Below, one piece after another: positions 6,831 through 15,164 of a stretch of 34,204 bases of DNA. The notes below the pieces were generated by a model. The model saw only the letters and a list, made by a program, of their open reading frames with translations. It ran no database searches and had not been told where the DNA came from. The stretch spans positions 1 to 34,204 of the forward strand of contig NZ_QNVJ01000040.1 of the NCBI RefSeq assembly GCF_003350345.1, read 5' to 3'. The stretch comes from Alkalilacustris brevis (GTDB lineage Bacteria > Pseudomonadota > Alphaproteobacteria > Rhodobacterales > Rhodobacteraceae). Position 1 is the stretch's first letter. Each line of letters starts with the position of its first letter. Both the position numbers and the translations under genes were made by a program.

Positions 6831-8681
6831 TCACAGTGGCCATACAATCAGCAACAGCGGGATGCTGACGGCCACCACCACCACCTCAAGCGGCAGGCCG
6901 AGCTTCCAGTAGTCGCCGAAGCCGAAGCCCCCGGGGCCAAGGATCAGGGTATTGTTCTGGTGGCCGATGGGAGTGAGGAAGGCGCAGGAGGCGCCAATTG
7001 CCACTGCCATCAGGAAGCTGTCAGGATTGACGCCCAGTGTGGCGGCGATGCCGATGGCGATGGGGCACAGTACGGCAGCGGTGGCGGCATTGTTCATCAC
7101 ATCCGACAGGAACATGGTGGTGATCAGGACCACCGCCAGCGCCGCGATGGCATTGCCCTGCGCGACAGTGTCGACCAGAAACCGCGCCAGCAAATCGGCT
7201 GCCCCGGTGGTCTGCATCGCGTCGGCAACCGGGATCAGCGCGGCCAGGAGGATGATCACAGGCCAGTCGATGGCAGTATAAACCTGGCGTGGCGGCACGG
7301 TCCGCAACAGCATGGAAACAATTACCCCCAATGTGAATGCTGCGGCCGCGGGTAGCAGCCCCAGCGTGACGACGCCGACCGACCCCAGCATGATCGCGCC
7401 AGCGATGATCGCCATGCGTTTGTCGGGGATGCGCAACTCCCGCTCGCCCAGCGGCACGCAGCCGGTGTCGTTGATGAAATCCGCCATCACCTCGGCCGGG
7501 CCCTGCATCAGCAGCAGGTCGCCGGATTTCAGCTTGAGCGTGCGCAGCCGTGTCTTCGGTGTCCGCCCCTCGCGCGAGACGGCCAGCAGGTTCAGCCCGT
7601 AGCGGGTGCGCAGCCGCAGGTCGCTGGCCGAGCGCCCGACGATGCTTGAGCTGGGCAGCACGGCCAGTTCGCGCAGCACGATATCCTCGTCGCGCTTGCT
7701 TTCATCGTCTTCCTCGGCGTCGCCTTCCGCCTTGGCCGTCTTTTTGCGTTCGGCGGCTTTCGCTTTCGTCGTGTCGTCCTTCTCCGACGACAACTCCTGG
7801 CCTTCCAGCTTGATCCCGAAGTCCGACAGCGCCTTGGCCAGCGCTTCGACATCGGCCTCCAGCACAAGGATGTCGCCGTCGCGGATGCGCCGGCCACCAT
7901 GCGGCGCAGTCATGCGCACCTCGTTGCGCACAAGACCCGTGACCTGCGCGTCGCTCCCCTCGATTTCGCTTTCGAACTTGCGCAGGGTCAGACCCACGGC
8001 CTTGCTGTCCTCAGGCACGCGCACCTCGGTCAAATAGCTGCCGGTGTCAAATCCTTCAGCCCCCGAGGCCTTGCGTGCGGGCACCAGACGCCAGCCGACC
8101 AGCGCCACGAAAGCAATCCCTGCCACCGCCACGGCCGCACCCACGGGGGCGAAATCGAACATGGCGAAATGGCCCAGACCCGCCTCGTCGCGAAAGCCCG
8201 ACACGATCAGGTTCGGCGGCGTGCCGATCAGCGTGGTCATGCCGCCCAGGATGGTGCCGAAGGCCAGCGGCATCAGCACCTGTCCGGGCGTCAGGTCCAG
8301 CCGCCCAGAAAGCTGCACGGCGACCGGCATCAACAGCGCCATCGCGCCCACGTTGTTCATGAACCCCGACAGCACCGCGCCAAGGCCCATCAGGGCGGCC
8401 ATGCTGGTCAGTCGCCCGGCCTCGCGCGGCAGGACCGAGCGCGCCAGCCAGTCCACCGCGCCGGTGTTCTGCAAGCCCTGACTCAGGACAAGCACACAGG
8501 CCACGGTGATCACTGCCGGATGGCCGAACCCCGCAAAGGCATCGGCCGCCGGCACCAGCCCGCCCACCACGCAGGCCATCAGCGCCAGGAGCGCAACCAG
8601 ATCATGCCGGAACCGCCCCCAGACGAACAACACCATCGTCGCTATGAGAATTGCAAAGATGAGGATCTGCGGATTGGTCAT
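6831..8681 (-). CDS. SLC13/DASS-family permease with two RCK_C domains (copy C)
   Basis: A 616-residue transporter with the same plan as copy A: membrane half with FMNN (107-110) and IGTPPN (152-157), two RCK_C-like domains (EVRVPEDSKAVGLTL and LAVLPSSSIVGRSAS), then a second membrane half with LSDVMNNAATAA and LTPIGHQNNTLILGPGG. The linker between the RCK_C domains is very acidic and basic (SSEKDDTTKAKAAERKKTA, then EEDDESKRDED). It is the promoter-proximal gene of the tandem array. Its ATG has only a weak GTGAG ribosome site. Substrate unknown; RCK_C domains suggest gating by a small ligand. The strict parallel with copies A and B indicates tandem duplication. Confidence 0.9.
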   Translation of the reverse strand: MTNPQILIFAILIATMVLFVWGRFRHDLVALLALMACVVGGLVPAADAFAGFGHPAVITVACVLVLSQGLQNTGAVDWLARSVLPREAGRLTSMAALMGLGAVLSGFMNNVGAMALLMPVAVQLSGRLDLTPGQVLMPLAFGTILGGMTTLIGTPPNLIVSGFRDEAGLGHFAMFDFAPVGAAVAVAGIAFVALVGWRLVPARKASGAEGFDTGSYLTEVRVPEDSKAVGLTLRKFESEIEGSDAQVTGLVRNEVRMTAPHGGRRIRDGDILVLEADVEALAKALSDFGIKLEGQELSSEKDDTTKAKAAERKKTAKAEGDAEEDDESKRDEDIVLRELAVLPSSSIVGRSASDLRLRTRYGLNLLAVSREGRTPKTRLRTLKLKSGDLLLMQGPAEVMADFINDTGCVPLGERELRIPDKRMAIIAGAIMLGSVGVVTLGLLPAAAAFTLGVIVSMLLRTVPPRQVYTAIDWPVIILLAALIPVADAMQTTGAADLLARFLVDTVAQGNAIAALAVVLITTMFLSDVMNNAATAAVLCPIAIGIAATLGVNPDSFLMAVAIGASCAFLTPIGHQNNTLILGPGGFGFGDYWKLGLPLEVVVVAVSIPLLLIVWPL

Positions 8682-8889
8682 CAGGAGGGCTCACGTTTTC
8701 GGACTGCCCTCGCAAGATCAGAGCAGCGGCTTTCGTTCAAGACGGAATTCCGTCACATGCCTTTCCGGACCCCGACACACGAGCCACAGCCGCCGGCAGA
8801 TTCCGGGGCATCGTCTGCACCACCTGTCGATGGTGCCCCGGTGCTGCAAGGGTGCAGCGCCGGGATGTCTGGCGTCAGCGTGGTTCGTT

Positions 8890-8978
8890 CATCAACCCGC
8901 GCACGCGTGGACTGCCCTTGGCGCGCCGGATCGAGCACGAAACCGACGGGCATCAACCCGCGCACGCGTGGACTGCCC
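8890..8978. CRISPR. Mini CRISPR-like array: two repeats, one spacer
   Basis: An identical 28-base unit occurs at 8890-8917 and 8951-8978, beginning CATCAACCCGCGCACGCG and ending TGGACTGCCC. The 33-base gap between them (8918-8950) is unrelated to the unit, so the period is 61 bases, as in type I-E arrays. Read on the minus strand, the unit (GTCCACGCGTGCGCGGG then TTGATG) resembles type I-E repeats, which have a GC stem and end in GATGAAC-like bases. No further repeat was found 61 bases to the left. On the right the second unit runs straight into an IS3-like terminus, which also begins with TG and a C-run, so the last ~10 bases of that unit could be IS sequence. No cas gene lies in the window. 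Confidence 0.6.
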
Positions 8979-9100
8979 CCACCGAGTGGTCCGGGTCGAT
9001 TGTTAGTGCATTGTCGGTCTCTGGTCTATCAGGGCTAAGGCTTCTGGTGCGGCCGGGCGGTATCCCAGCGAGCTGTGGGGCCTGACCGTTTTGTAGTGGC
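8979..9100 (-). pseudogene. IS3-family transposase, C-terminal remnant with terminal repeat
   Basis: The minus strand reads YKTVRPHSSLGYRPAAPEA, then LALIDQRPTMH and a stop: the end of an IS3-type integrase-core transposase. It is followed by a terminus-like sequence with CCGGACCACTCGGTGGGGGC. About 30 codons remain. Its inner side joins a truncated mechanosensitive-channel gene at about 9100; its outer end abuts or overlaps the second CRISPR-like repeat. Confidence 0.75.
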
Positions 9101-9818
9101 GGTGCCATCGTCATCGGGTTGCACGCGGTGGGGTTCGACCTGACCGGACTTGCGGTCCTGTCGGGCGCCATCGGTCTGGGCATCGGCTTCGGCCTGCAAA
9201 AGGTGGTGTCGAACCTTGTGTCCGGCATCATCCTCCTGCTGGACAAGTCGACAAAGCCCGGCGACGTCATCAGCCTCGGCGACACTTTCGGTTGGATCGG
9301 CCAATTGGGCGCGCGCTATGTCTCGGCCGTGACCCGCGACGGGCGCGAATTCCTGATTCCGAACGAGGATCTGGTCACAGGGCAGGTGGTCAACTGGTCG
9401 CATTCCGACGATTTCGTGCGCATCGACCTGACCTTTGGCACCCCTTATGCCGATGGCCCGCATCTGGTCCACCGCATCGCGATCGAGGCCGCAAGGTCAG
9501 TGCCGCGCGTGCTGGCTGACCGTCCCGTGGCCTGTCACATCACCGGCTTTGGCGACAGCTCGATTGACTACGTGCTGCGCGTCTGGCTGCATGATGCACA
9601 TGAGGGGCTGGCGAGCGTGCGCGGGGGGCATTTACCTAGCACTTTAGGACGCGTTCAGGGAAAATGGCATCTTCATACTCTTCCCGCAACGCGACGTGCG
9701 CATGCTTGGCGAGGCACACAACGCCCCCGGCCGTCTGAGGGCCGGGTTTACCGGACAACCCCATCTCGAAGCCCGCCGACACCGCGCAGGAGGCGACCCA
9801 GCAGGTCAGCGCCGGTAA
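9101..9818 (+). pseudogene. MscS-family mechanosensitive channel, truncated and frameshifted
   Basis: The frame enters at AIVIGLHAVGFDLTGLAVL and continues GAIGLGIGFGLQKVVSNLVS, the pore-helix region of MscS proteins, then GDVISLGDTFGWIGQ and LIPNEDLVTGQVVNWSH of the beta domain. The N-terminal membrane part is missing, cut by the IS3 remnant. Near 9626 a run of six G shifts the frame by one extra base; the correct frame then reads GIYLAL, a TAG (9645-9647) where a tryptophan would be expected, and DAFRENGIFILFPQRDVRML, the usual MscS C-terminal signature. Reading on, the next stop is TAA at 9816-9818. There are thus three independent lesions, and the end is uncertain. Confidence 0.82.
9726..9746 (+). 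terminator. Possible intrinsic terminator
   Basis: CCCGGCC, a seven-base loop, then GGCCGGG and TTTA form a perfect 7-bp GC hairpin with a short T-run on the plus strand. It lies near the end of the decayed mechanosensitive-channel gene and just past the stop of the convergent DUF21 gene. The weak T-run limits confidence. Confidence 0.4.
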
Positions 9819-10773
9819 TGACGCGCCGGTCTTCGCCCCACAGCAGGATCAGGTCATGGGGGATCGCGGAATCCTCGCCCTTGCGCCGACCGGCGCAGAG
9901 GCGTTCGAGCACGACGTCGAGCCGCGTCTCATCCCGTTTTGCGACGATCGGCACATGGCACTGTGCCAGCGGGTCGAATGCCGGACCATCGAACAAGGCT
10001 GCGCGCAGAAAGGCGTCGGTATTGAAGGCCAGCCGGGGGCTGTCGGCCGCGTCGACGATGATCATCCATTTGCCAGAGGCCGCATTGAGTCTTTGCAGGA
10101 ACGGGTCCTGCGGATCGGCGGCGATCGTCGGAAAGATGGGCTTGTCGTCGTGAAATGGCAGTTGCAGGATCGTCTGAGGGTCGATTACTTCGCCCTCGCG
10201 CGCTAAGGGCTCGTCGTCAAGGGTCAGGAAATTGATCGCCCCCAGCCCTTCGACATGGCTGATGTCGCTCTGCGGGGCCTGCAAATGCAGCGTCAACATC
10301 TGCTTGATGTTGCGCTCTGGCATGTAGCGCATTGCTTCGCGACCCAGCCACCAGTCAAGCACCAGCGCGGTAGGCTTGGCGACCGGATAGAGTAGTATCT
10401 GGTAGAAATGGATGACCGGTGCCAGCGTCGAGGCCACCCGCAGCGCATGGCGCGAGAACCACGCCTGGGGAATGATCTCGCCGAAGATGGTGATCACCAC
10501 GGTCGAGAACAGGAACGCCGCCAGCCCGGCCATGACCGAACCCGACAGCAGCGCCAGCAGCACGTTGATCGCGACATTACCCCACAGGATCGTCACCAGC
10601 AGAAAATTGCTGTTCTTGCGCAGGGCCAGCACCTTGCGGGCGGCCGGGTCACCCTTGCGCGCCTCCACCTCCAGATCCAGGCGGCCGATGGAGAAGAAAG
10701 CGAGATTGAGCCCCGAGAACATGCCCGAATGCACAATGCAGACAGCGATTCCCACCCAGATCATCAATGTCAT
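9748..10773 (-). CDS. DUF21 (CNNM-type) domain membrane protein
   Basis: A 341-residue protein whose first ~130 residues are the CNNM/DUF21 transmembrane domain: MFSGLNLAFFSIGRLDLE, AARKVLALRKNSNFLLVTIL, then STVVITIFGEIIPQAWFSR with the conserved FGEIIPQ. The rest is a soluble region in the position of the CBS-pair, with recognisable but divergent features (PIVAKRDETRLDVVLERL, DLILLWGEDRRVITGADLL). Relatives (CorC/YfjD, CNNM) are linked to Mg2+ or Co2+ efflux and homeostasis. The ATG follows GAGGAG by eight bases. It lies 75 bp downstream of the WYL regulator on the same strand, so the two could share a transcript. No lesion is seen. Confidence 0.88.
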   Translation of the reverse strand: MTLMIWVGIAVCIVHSGMFSGLNLAFFSIGRLDLEVEARKGDPAARKVLALRKNSNFLLVTILWGNVAINVLLALLSGSVMAGLAAFLFSTVVITIFGEIIPQAWFSRHALRVASTLAPVIHFYQILLYPVAKPTALVLDWWLGREAMRYMPERNIKQMLTLHLQAPQSDISHVEGLGAINFLTLDDEPLAREGEVIDPQTILQLPFHDDKPIFPTIAADPQDPFLQRLNAASGKWMIIVDAADSPRLAFNTDAFLRAALFDGPAFDPLAQCHVPIVAKRDETRLDVVLERLCAGRRKGEDSAIPHDLILLWGEDRRVITGADLLGRLLRGVGGLRDGVVR

Positions 10774-10848
10774 CGCGGTTTCTCCTCGATCAACCCAGCT
10801 AGCACCATCGCCTTGCAGCGGCGATCTTCGCGAAAAGCTTTGTCAGCA

Positions 10849-11823
10849 TTACGAAAGGGTGCCGCCCGGCGGGGCGATGCCCGCGCGTTCCCAGAAATCC
10901 TCCGGCTCCAGCACCTCGACGGCCTCGCCCCAGGTCAGCAGATGCCAGGCCATTTCCAACGCGCCGGCCGCACGAAAGCGCACGATCAGGGCACCGTCAT
11001 TGGCCCGCTGCACGGTCTGGTCGGGGTGAAAGACGTATTCGGCGGCATCCTCGGCCACATGCGGCGCGAACCGCCAGCAGACGTCAAAAGGCGCTTCGTT
11101 GAACACCCCGAAGAGCCGCCGGCCATAGGCCTGAAGATCGAAATCCTCGTCGCGGTGGAAATGCTCGCCGGTGAGTTCAACTTCGCTCAACCCCTGAAGG
11201 CGGTAGTGGCGCACGGCGGGCTTGCCCGCCTGCTTGGCGATCAGATAGGGGCGCGGGCCGTAGAGAAGCCCGTAAGGCTCCAGCACCACGTCGCGCGGCG
11301 CGTTCGCGCGCCGGCGGGTATAGGCAACCGCGATGCGCCGGGCAGACAGGATGGCCTCGCGGATCACCTCCAGATGCTCCACTGCGACCGAGACGCGCGG
11401 CCCCGGTCGCAGCGCCAGCCCCTCGCTCTGCATCAGCAGGTCAAGGTCAGGCTCGATCCTGAGTTGCCCGCGCCGGTCCTGCAGGGCAAGCAGCCGCGTG
11501 GCGAGGTCGCTCAGGCGCCCGGCGGCATCCGGCCGGTTGCTGCCGCGCATCATCTCGGCGGCCGAATGCAGGGCTGTCACATCCTCGGCCGCGATTGTGA
11601 TCAGGCCTTTGGGCAAGCAGCTCGCGCGCCAGTGCTTGAGGCCCGCCTCGTCGGTGCGCTCCTCGGTTTCGGGCAAAAGCCGTAGGGCCGCATCGCGCAT
11701 CCGCTCAGCCGTGCGGCGCGAGACACCGAATTCCTCGCCGATCATGTCGAGTGTCACCCCCTGGCTACGCGCGGCCATCAGGTGGCACAACCGCAGCAAC
11801 TGTTCTGCCTTCTCGTAACGCAT
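10849..11823 (-). CDS. WYL-domain transcriptional regulator with N-terminal helix-turn-helix
   Basis: A 324-residue protein. Residues ~23-43 (VTLDMIGEEFGVSRRTAERM) form a DeoR-like winged helix. The middle is a WYL domain (RIAVAYTRRRAN, LEPYGLLYGPRPYLIAK, HYRLQGLSEVELTGEHF) with the classic W position replaced. The C-terminus is a WCX-type extension (FDVCWRFAPHVAEDAAEYVF to AVEVLEPEDFW). WYL proteins sense nucleic-acid-like ligands and control many phage-defence loci, mostly as repressors. The gene diverges from the AAA+ gene across 125 bp, the usual layout for a regulator of its neighbours. I chose the ATG at 11823, preceded by GGAGAGGAG; the longer frame to 11895 overlaps the likely operator. 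Confidence 0.88.
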   Translation of the reverse strand: MRYEKAEQLLRLCHLMAARSQGVTLDMIGEEFGVSRRTAERMRDAALRLLPETEERTDEAGLKHWRASCLPKGLITIAAEDVTALHSAAEMMRGSNRPDAAGRLSDLATRLLALQDRRGQLRIEPDLDLLMQSEGLALRPGPRVSVAVEHLEVIREAILSARRIAVAYTRRRANAPRDVVLEPYGLLYGPRPYLIAKQAGKPAVRHYRLQGLSEVELTGEHFHRDEDFDLQAYGRRLFGVFNEAPFDVCWRFAPHVAEDAAEYVFHPDQTVQRANDGALIVRFRAAGALEMAWHLLTWGEAVEVLEPEDFWERAGIAPPGGTLS

Positions 11824-11948
11824 CGGCCTTGCTCCTCTCCTGGTGGCAGCGAAGGCGACATAAGCCGGCAAAACAAGGGGCCTTTTCACGAACACGTCCG
11901 ATTCTGTCGCATGGGTGTCATAGCCTCTGGATGAACGATGGAGGCACC
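11824..11948. promoter_or_regulatory. Divergent promoter/operator region between regulator and cluster
   Basis: These 125 bases separate the start codons of the WYL regulator (left) and the AAA+ gene (right), so both promoters should lie here. No consensus -35/-10 pair is convincing. Two imperfect direct copies, TGTCGCAT and TGTCATAG (~11907-11925), and the near-palindromic ACGAACACGTCCG (~11890) are candidate regulator sites. GGAGG five bases before the AAA+ ATG is a good ribosome site. Function is inferred from position. Confidence 0.45.
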
Positions 11949-14093
11949 ATGGAAGAAGAACACCTTTTTGAAACCGACGAATTCCAACAGAATGTCCCGC
12001 TCTTCGCCCACACTCTTGCCAATGTGCTGCGCTCGCGGGCGCGCCACGCGCATCTTGTGCGCCCGCTCGTGATCTCGCTGAAACTCGCCAGCGACGAAGC
12101 CGGATATCCCGGCCTCGTGCCGCTGGTCGCTCCGCTGGTGGCCCGGCACGATCGCAAGTTCAACAAGTCCGGCCTCACCCGGACCAGCGCGACCGAAGAG
12201 CTGATCGCGCGGCTCGACACCCTCGGCTGCGATGACAACCTCGCGCCGCGCGCGGCAATGCTGCGCCGGAATATTGGTTACCTGGGCGAGATTCTGGGCC
12301 TTGACCAGACCGAGCAGGACCTCTTGCGCTGCCGGATGATATGCGAAACCAACCGCGACTACGCCCGCCTGATGGAGCGCATTCATAACCGGCTGACCGA
12401 CCTGCACGAAACCCTGGGCTGTGTGCTCGACGTTGAGCCGGCCAATATCCGCAAGCGCCTCTCGCCCGCCGGGCGGCTGTGCGGCAGCGGCCTGATCCGG
12501 CTGATGCCCGACAGCCGCGACTTCGCGAACAGTATCGAACTGCTCGACCGGTTTCTTGTCGTCGGCTTCGAGGCCTTCGAAAGCGCCGCCGCCTTGCGCG
12601 AACGGCTGCTGGGCACGCCCGTGACGACCGCGCTGGAGCCCGATGATTTCCGCCACCTTGGCGATGACCTGGACCTCACCATCGCGACCCTGCGCGGCGC
12701 GCTCAAGGCCCGCGCGCGCGGGGTCAACATCCTGCTTTACGGCATCCCCGGCACAGGCAAGACGGAACTGGCCCGGGTGTTGTCCAAGGCCGTTGCCGCA
12801 CCACTCTATCATGTGGGCGAAACCGACCATGAGGGTGGAGAGCCGTCGCGCGGCGAACGGGTGTCAGAGCTTGCCCTGATGCAGATGCTGCTTGATCGCG
12901 GCGCGCCGGCCTTCTGCTGCTTTGACGAGGCCGAAGACCTGTTTTCGGGCTTTGGCGGCCCGTTTCTGCGCAGTTTTGGCTCCAAGGTCTTCGTCAATCG
13001 CCTGTTCGAGAAGAACCCGGTGCCGGTAATCTGGATCGTGAACGACATCGACGCCCTGCCTCTCACGGTGCGGCGGCGTATGACCCTTGCGCTCAAGGTC
13101 GATCAGCCGCCGCGCGAGACAAGCCTGCGCATCGTCTCGGGGATGGCGGCGGTGCTGAGCATCCCCGTCGCGCAAGAGCATCTGACAGCGCTGGTGCGCG
13201 ATCTGCCCGCAAGCCCCGGCGTGTATGCCAAGGCGCTGCAGGCCACGGCGCTGGCGAAGGGGGATCACGCCACGCTCAGGCGCGCCAGCGCGGGGCTCGT
13301 GCAGGCGCTCCAGGACGGCCACGCCCCGCGGCTGCCGCGACACGCCGGCGAAGACGGCTTCCTGCCCGCGCTCTCCAACGCCGACATCGACCTCACGCAA
13401 CTGGCCGCGCGCCTTGAGGCCAGCGGTGAACGGGCGTTCTCGCTCTTCCTGCACGGGCCCTCGGGTACCGGCAAGTCGGCCTTCGCCCGACACCTTGCAG
13501 AGCGTCTGGGGATGGAGGCGCGTGCACTGCGCGGCTCCGATCTTCTGGGCATGTTCGTCGGCCAGACCGAGGCTGCCATCGCGGGAGCCTTCGCCAGGGC
13601 CGAACAGGACAGGGTGTTCCTAATCTTTGACGAGGTTGACGCCCTGCTGCATGATCGCGGCCGTGCCGAGCGGAGTTTCGAGTTGTCGCAGGTCAATGAA
13701 CTGCTGCAAGCGATGGAGACCCACTCCCTGCCATTCGCCTGCACCTCCAACCTGTTCGAGCGTATCGACAGTGCCGCGCTGCGGCGCTTCACCTTCCGCG
13801 TGGGGTTCCAGCCGCTGGAGCCTGCACAGCTTGACGCCTGTTTCCGGCACCATTTCGGCCGCGCGGCCCCGCCGGAGGTTCGGCATATGGCCGGGCTGAC
13901 ACCTGCCGACTTCGCCCTGGTGCGCAAGCGGGCGCGCCTACTTGGCCAGGCAGACGACGACCGCGCAATCTGCCGGATGCTTGCCGCCGAGCATGATGCC
14001 AAACCGAATGCAGCGCGTCGGGTGGGCTTTCAGGCAACAGGTTTGGCGGTCAGTCAGAACACAGGGTCGATCGCGGCAAGGCGTCCGTCATGA
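11949..14093 (+). CDS. Tandem AAA+ ATPase (two AAA modules)
   Basis: A 714-residue protein and first gene of the plus-strand cluster. An N-terminal helical region of ~230 residues precedes two AAA+ modules. Module 1 has Walker A GIPGTGKT (265-272) and Walker B FCCFDEAEDLF (D326, E327). Module 2 has GPSGTGKS (503-510) and LIFDEVDAL (D561, E562), followed by CTSNLFERIDSAALRRFTFR with the arginine-rich end of the small lobe. The architecture recalls classical-clade (Cdc48/VPS4-like) AAA proteins that remodel protein complexes. The start was placed at 11949, after GGAGG; an upstream ATG at 11932 lacks a site. It may power or regulate the nucleases encoded downstream; that is inference. No membrane segment or lesion seen. 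Confidence 0.88.
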   Translation: MEEEHLFETDEFQQNVPLFAHTLANVLRSRARHAHLVRPLVISLKLASDEAGYPGLVPLVAPLVARHDRKFNKSGLTRTSATEELIARLDTLGCDDNLAPRAAMLRRNIGYLGEILGLDQTEQDLLRCRMICETNRDYARLMERIHNRLTDLHETLGCVLDVEPANIRKRLSPAGRLCGSGLIRLMPDSRDFANSIELLDRFLVVGFEAFESAAALRERLLGTPVTTALEPDDFRHLGDDLDLTIATLRGALKARARGVNILLYGIPGTGKTELARVLSKAVAAPLYHVGETDHEGGEPSRGERVSELALMQMLLDRGAPAFCCFDEAEDLFSGFGGPFLRSFGSKVFVNRLFEKNPVPVIWIVNDIDALPLTVRRRMTLALKVDQPPRETSLRIVSGMAAVLSIPVAQEHLTALVRDLPASPGVYAKALQATALAKGDHATLRRASAGLVQALQDGHAPRLPRHAGEDGFLPALSNADIDLTQLAARLEASGERAFSLFLHGPSGTGKSAFARHLAERLGMEARALRGSDLLGMFVGQTEAAIAGAFARAEQDRVFLIFDEVDALLHDRGRAERSFELSQVNELLQAMETHSLPFACTSNLFERIDSAALRRFTFRVGFQPLEPAQLDACFRHHFGRAAPPEVRHMAGLTPADFALVRKRARLLGQADDDRAICRMLAAEHDAKPNAARRVGFQATGLAVSQNTGSIAARRPS

Positions 14094-14148
14094 TGGCGCC
14101 GAAGTTCAACGCCACTGCACGCATCAACATTTCACGACAGGAGACCGA

Positions 14149-15108
14149 ATGTTCGCGATCATTCCCGACATCCACGCTGACTACCAGCGCCTGATCCTCA
14201 CGCTCGAAGGTTTGGGGTTTCGCCGCGAGCAAGGCAGCCTTGGCCAGGAGGTCTGGGCACATCCCGACAGATGGCAGGCCGTATTTCTTGGTGATTTCAT
14301 CGATGGCGGGAGCGAGAATGCCCGTGTGCTGGACACGGTGCGTGCAATGGTCGAGGCCGGGCAGGCCCGCGCCATCATGGGAAATCATGAACTCAACGCC
14401 TTGCTGTTTCACACGCCGAGCCAAGGTGCCGACGCGTCGGGTGACGGTTGGTTGCGCGAACGCAATGACGCGAACAAGAAACAGCACCAGACATTCCTCG
14501 ATGAGTTCCCTGCGAACGCGTCATCGGATGTAGCGCCACCACGCGATGCGCACACACGCGAGGTTCTCAGGTGGTTCATGACGCTGCCGCTTTACATCGA
14601 CCTTGGCCCGTTCCGCGTCGTGCATGCGCAGTGGGATCCTGTCGCGGTGGCCGCAGTAGGCGCGCGGCGGCCCGATGGACTGCTCGCATCACAGGACCTT
14701 CCTGAAGTCGCCAATTGCGCCGAGGGGTTTGGCGCGTCGGCCGACCTGCTCCTCAAGGGCATGGAAATACCGCTACCGCTCGGAGAGACCTTCATCGACT
14801 TCCATGAAAAGCCGCGCGACCAGATGCGGGTCAAGTGGTGGGCAGACGGGGGCCGAAGCTATCGCAACATGGCCCTTTCGGTTCCCAAACCGGACGTGCT
14901 GCCGGATACGCCGGTCCCGGAACTGGAAGACCTGCCTGCATTTGGCACCAGCGAGAAGCCTGTGTTCGTCGGGCACTACAAGATGCGTGGCCACCCCGAG
15001 GTTGACGCGCCGCACGCAGCCTGCCTCGATTTCCCAGATACGCCCTGTGCCTATGTCTGGCGACCCGGAGACACGCGGATCGCGCCGGAGCGCCTGCGGA
15101 TATTCTGA
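14149..15108 (+). CDS. Metallophosphoesterase (calcineurin-like)
   Basis: A 319-residue cytosolic protein with all motifs of the metallophosphoesterase superfamily: PDIHADY (D7, H9), LGDFIDGG (G48-D49, D52-G53), GNHE (78-81), VVHAQW (H159) and FVGHYK (H276). The active site should bind two metal ions and hydrolyse phosphate esters; the overall form recalls PP2A-like and ApaH-like enzymes, with substrates ranging from phosphoproteins to dinucleoside polyphosphates and nucleic-acid ends. The substrate cannot be told. The ATG follows AGGAGA; the longer frame from 13942 overlaps the AAA+ gene and is not conserved-looking. It lies 55 bp after the AAA+ gene. Confidence 0.9.
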   Translation: MFAIIPDIHADYQRLILTLEGLGFRREQGSLGQEVWAHPDRWQAVFLGDFIDGGSENARVLDTVRAMVEAGQARAIMGNHELNALLFHTPSQGADASGDGWLRERNDANKKQHQTFLDEFPANASSDVAPPRDAHTREVLRWFMTLPLYIDLGPFRVVHAQWDPVAVAAVGARRPDGLLASQDLPEVANCAEGFGASADLLLKGMEIPLPLGETFIDFHEKPRDQMRVKWWADGGRSYRNMALSVPKPDVLPDTPVPELEDLPAFGTSEKPVFVGHYKMRGHPEVDAPHAACLDFPDTPCAYVWRPGDTRIAPERLRIF

Positions 15109-15164
15109 TCGCGGCGCGCAAGGTTCGGCGCCGGTGAGGCGCGACAACAAGAAAGGATACCTTC

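Noticed and set aside
8829-8856. A third CRISPR-like repeat one period left of the first
   Set aside because: Only about 8 of 28 bases agree with the repeat, as expected by chance.
4330-9038. Plus-strand frames of 340-380 codons opposite the permease genes
   Set aside because: Shadows of clear membrane-protein genes; rich in Arg/Gln/His with no domain.
15109-15164. GC-rich inverted sequence after the phosphoesterase as a terminator
   Set aside because: No stable uninterrupted stem and no T-run follows.
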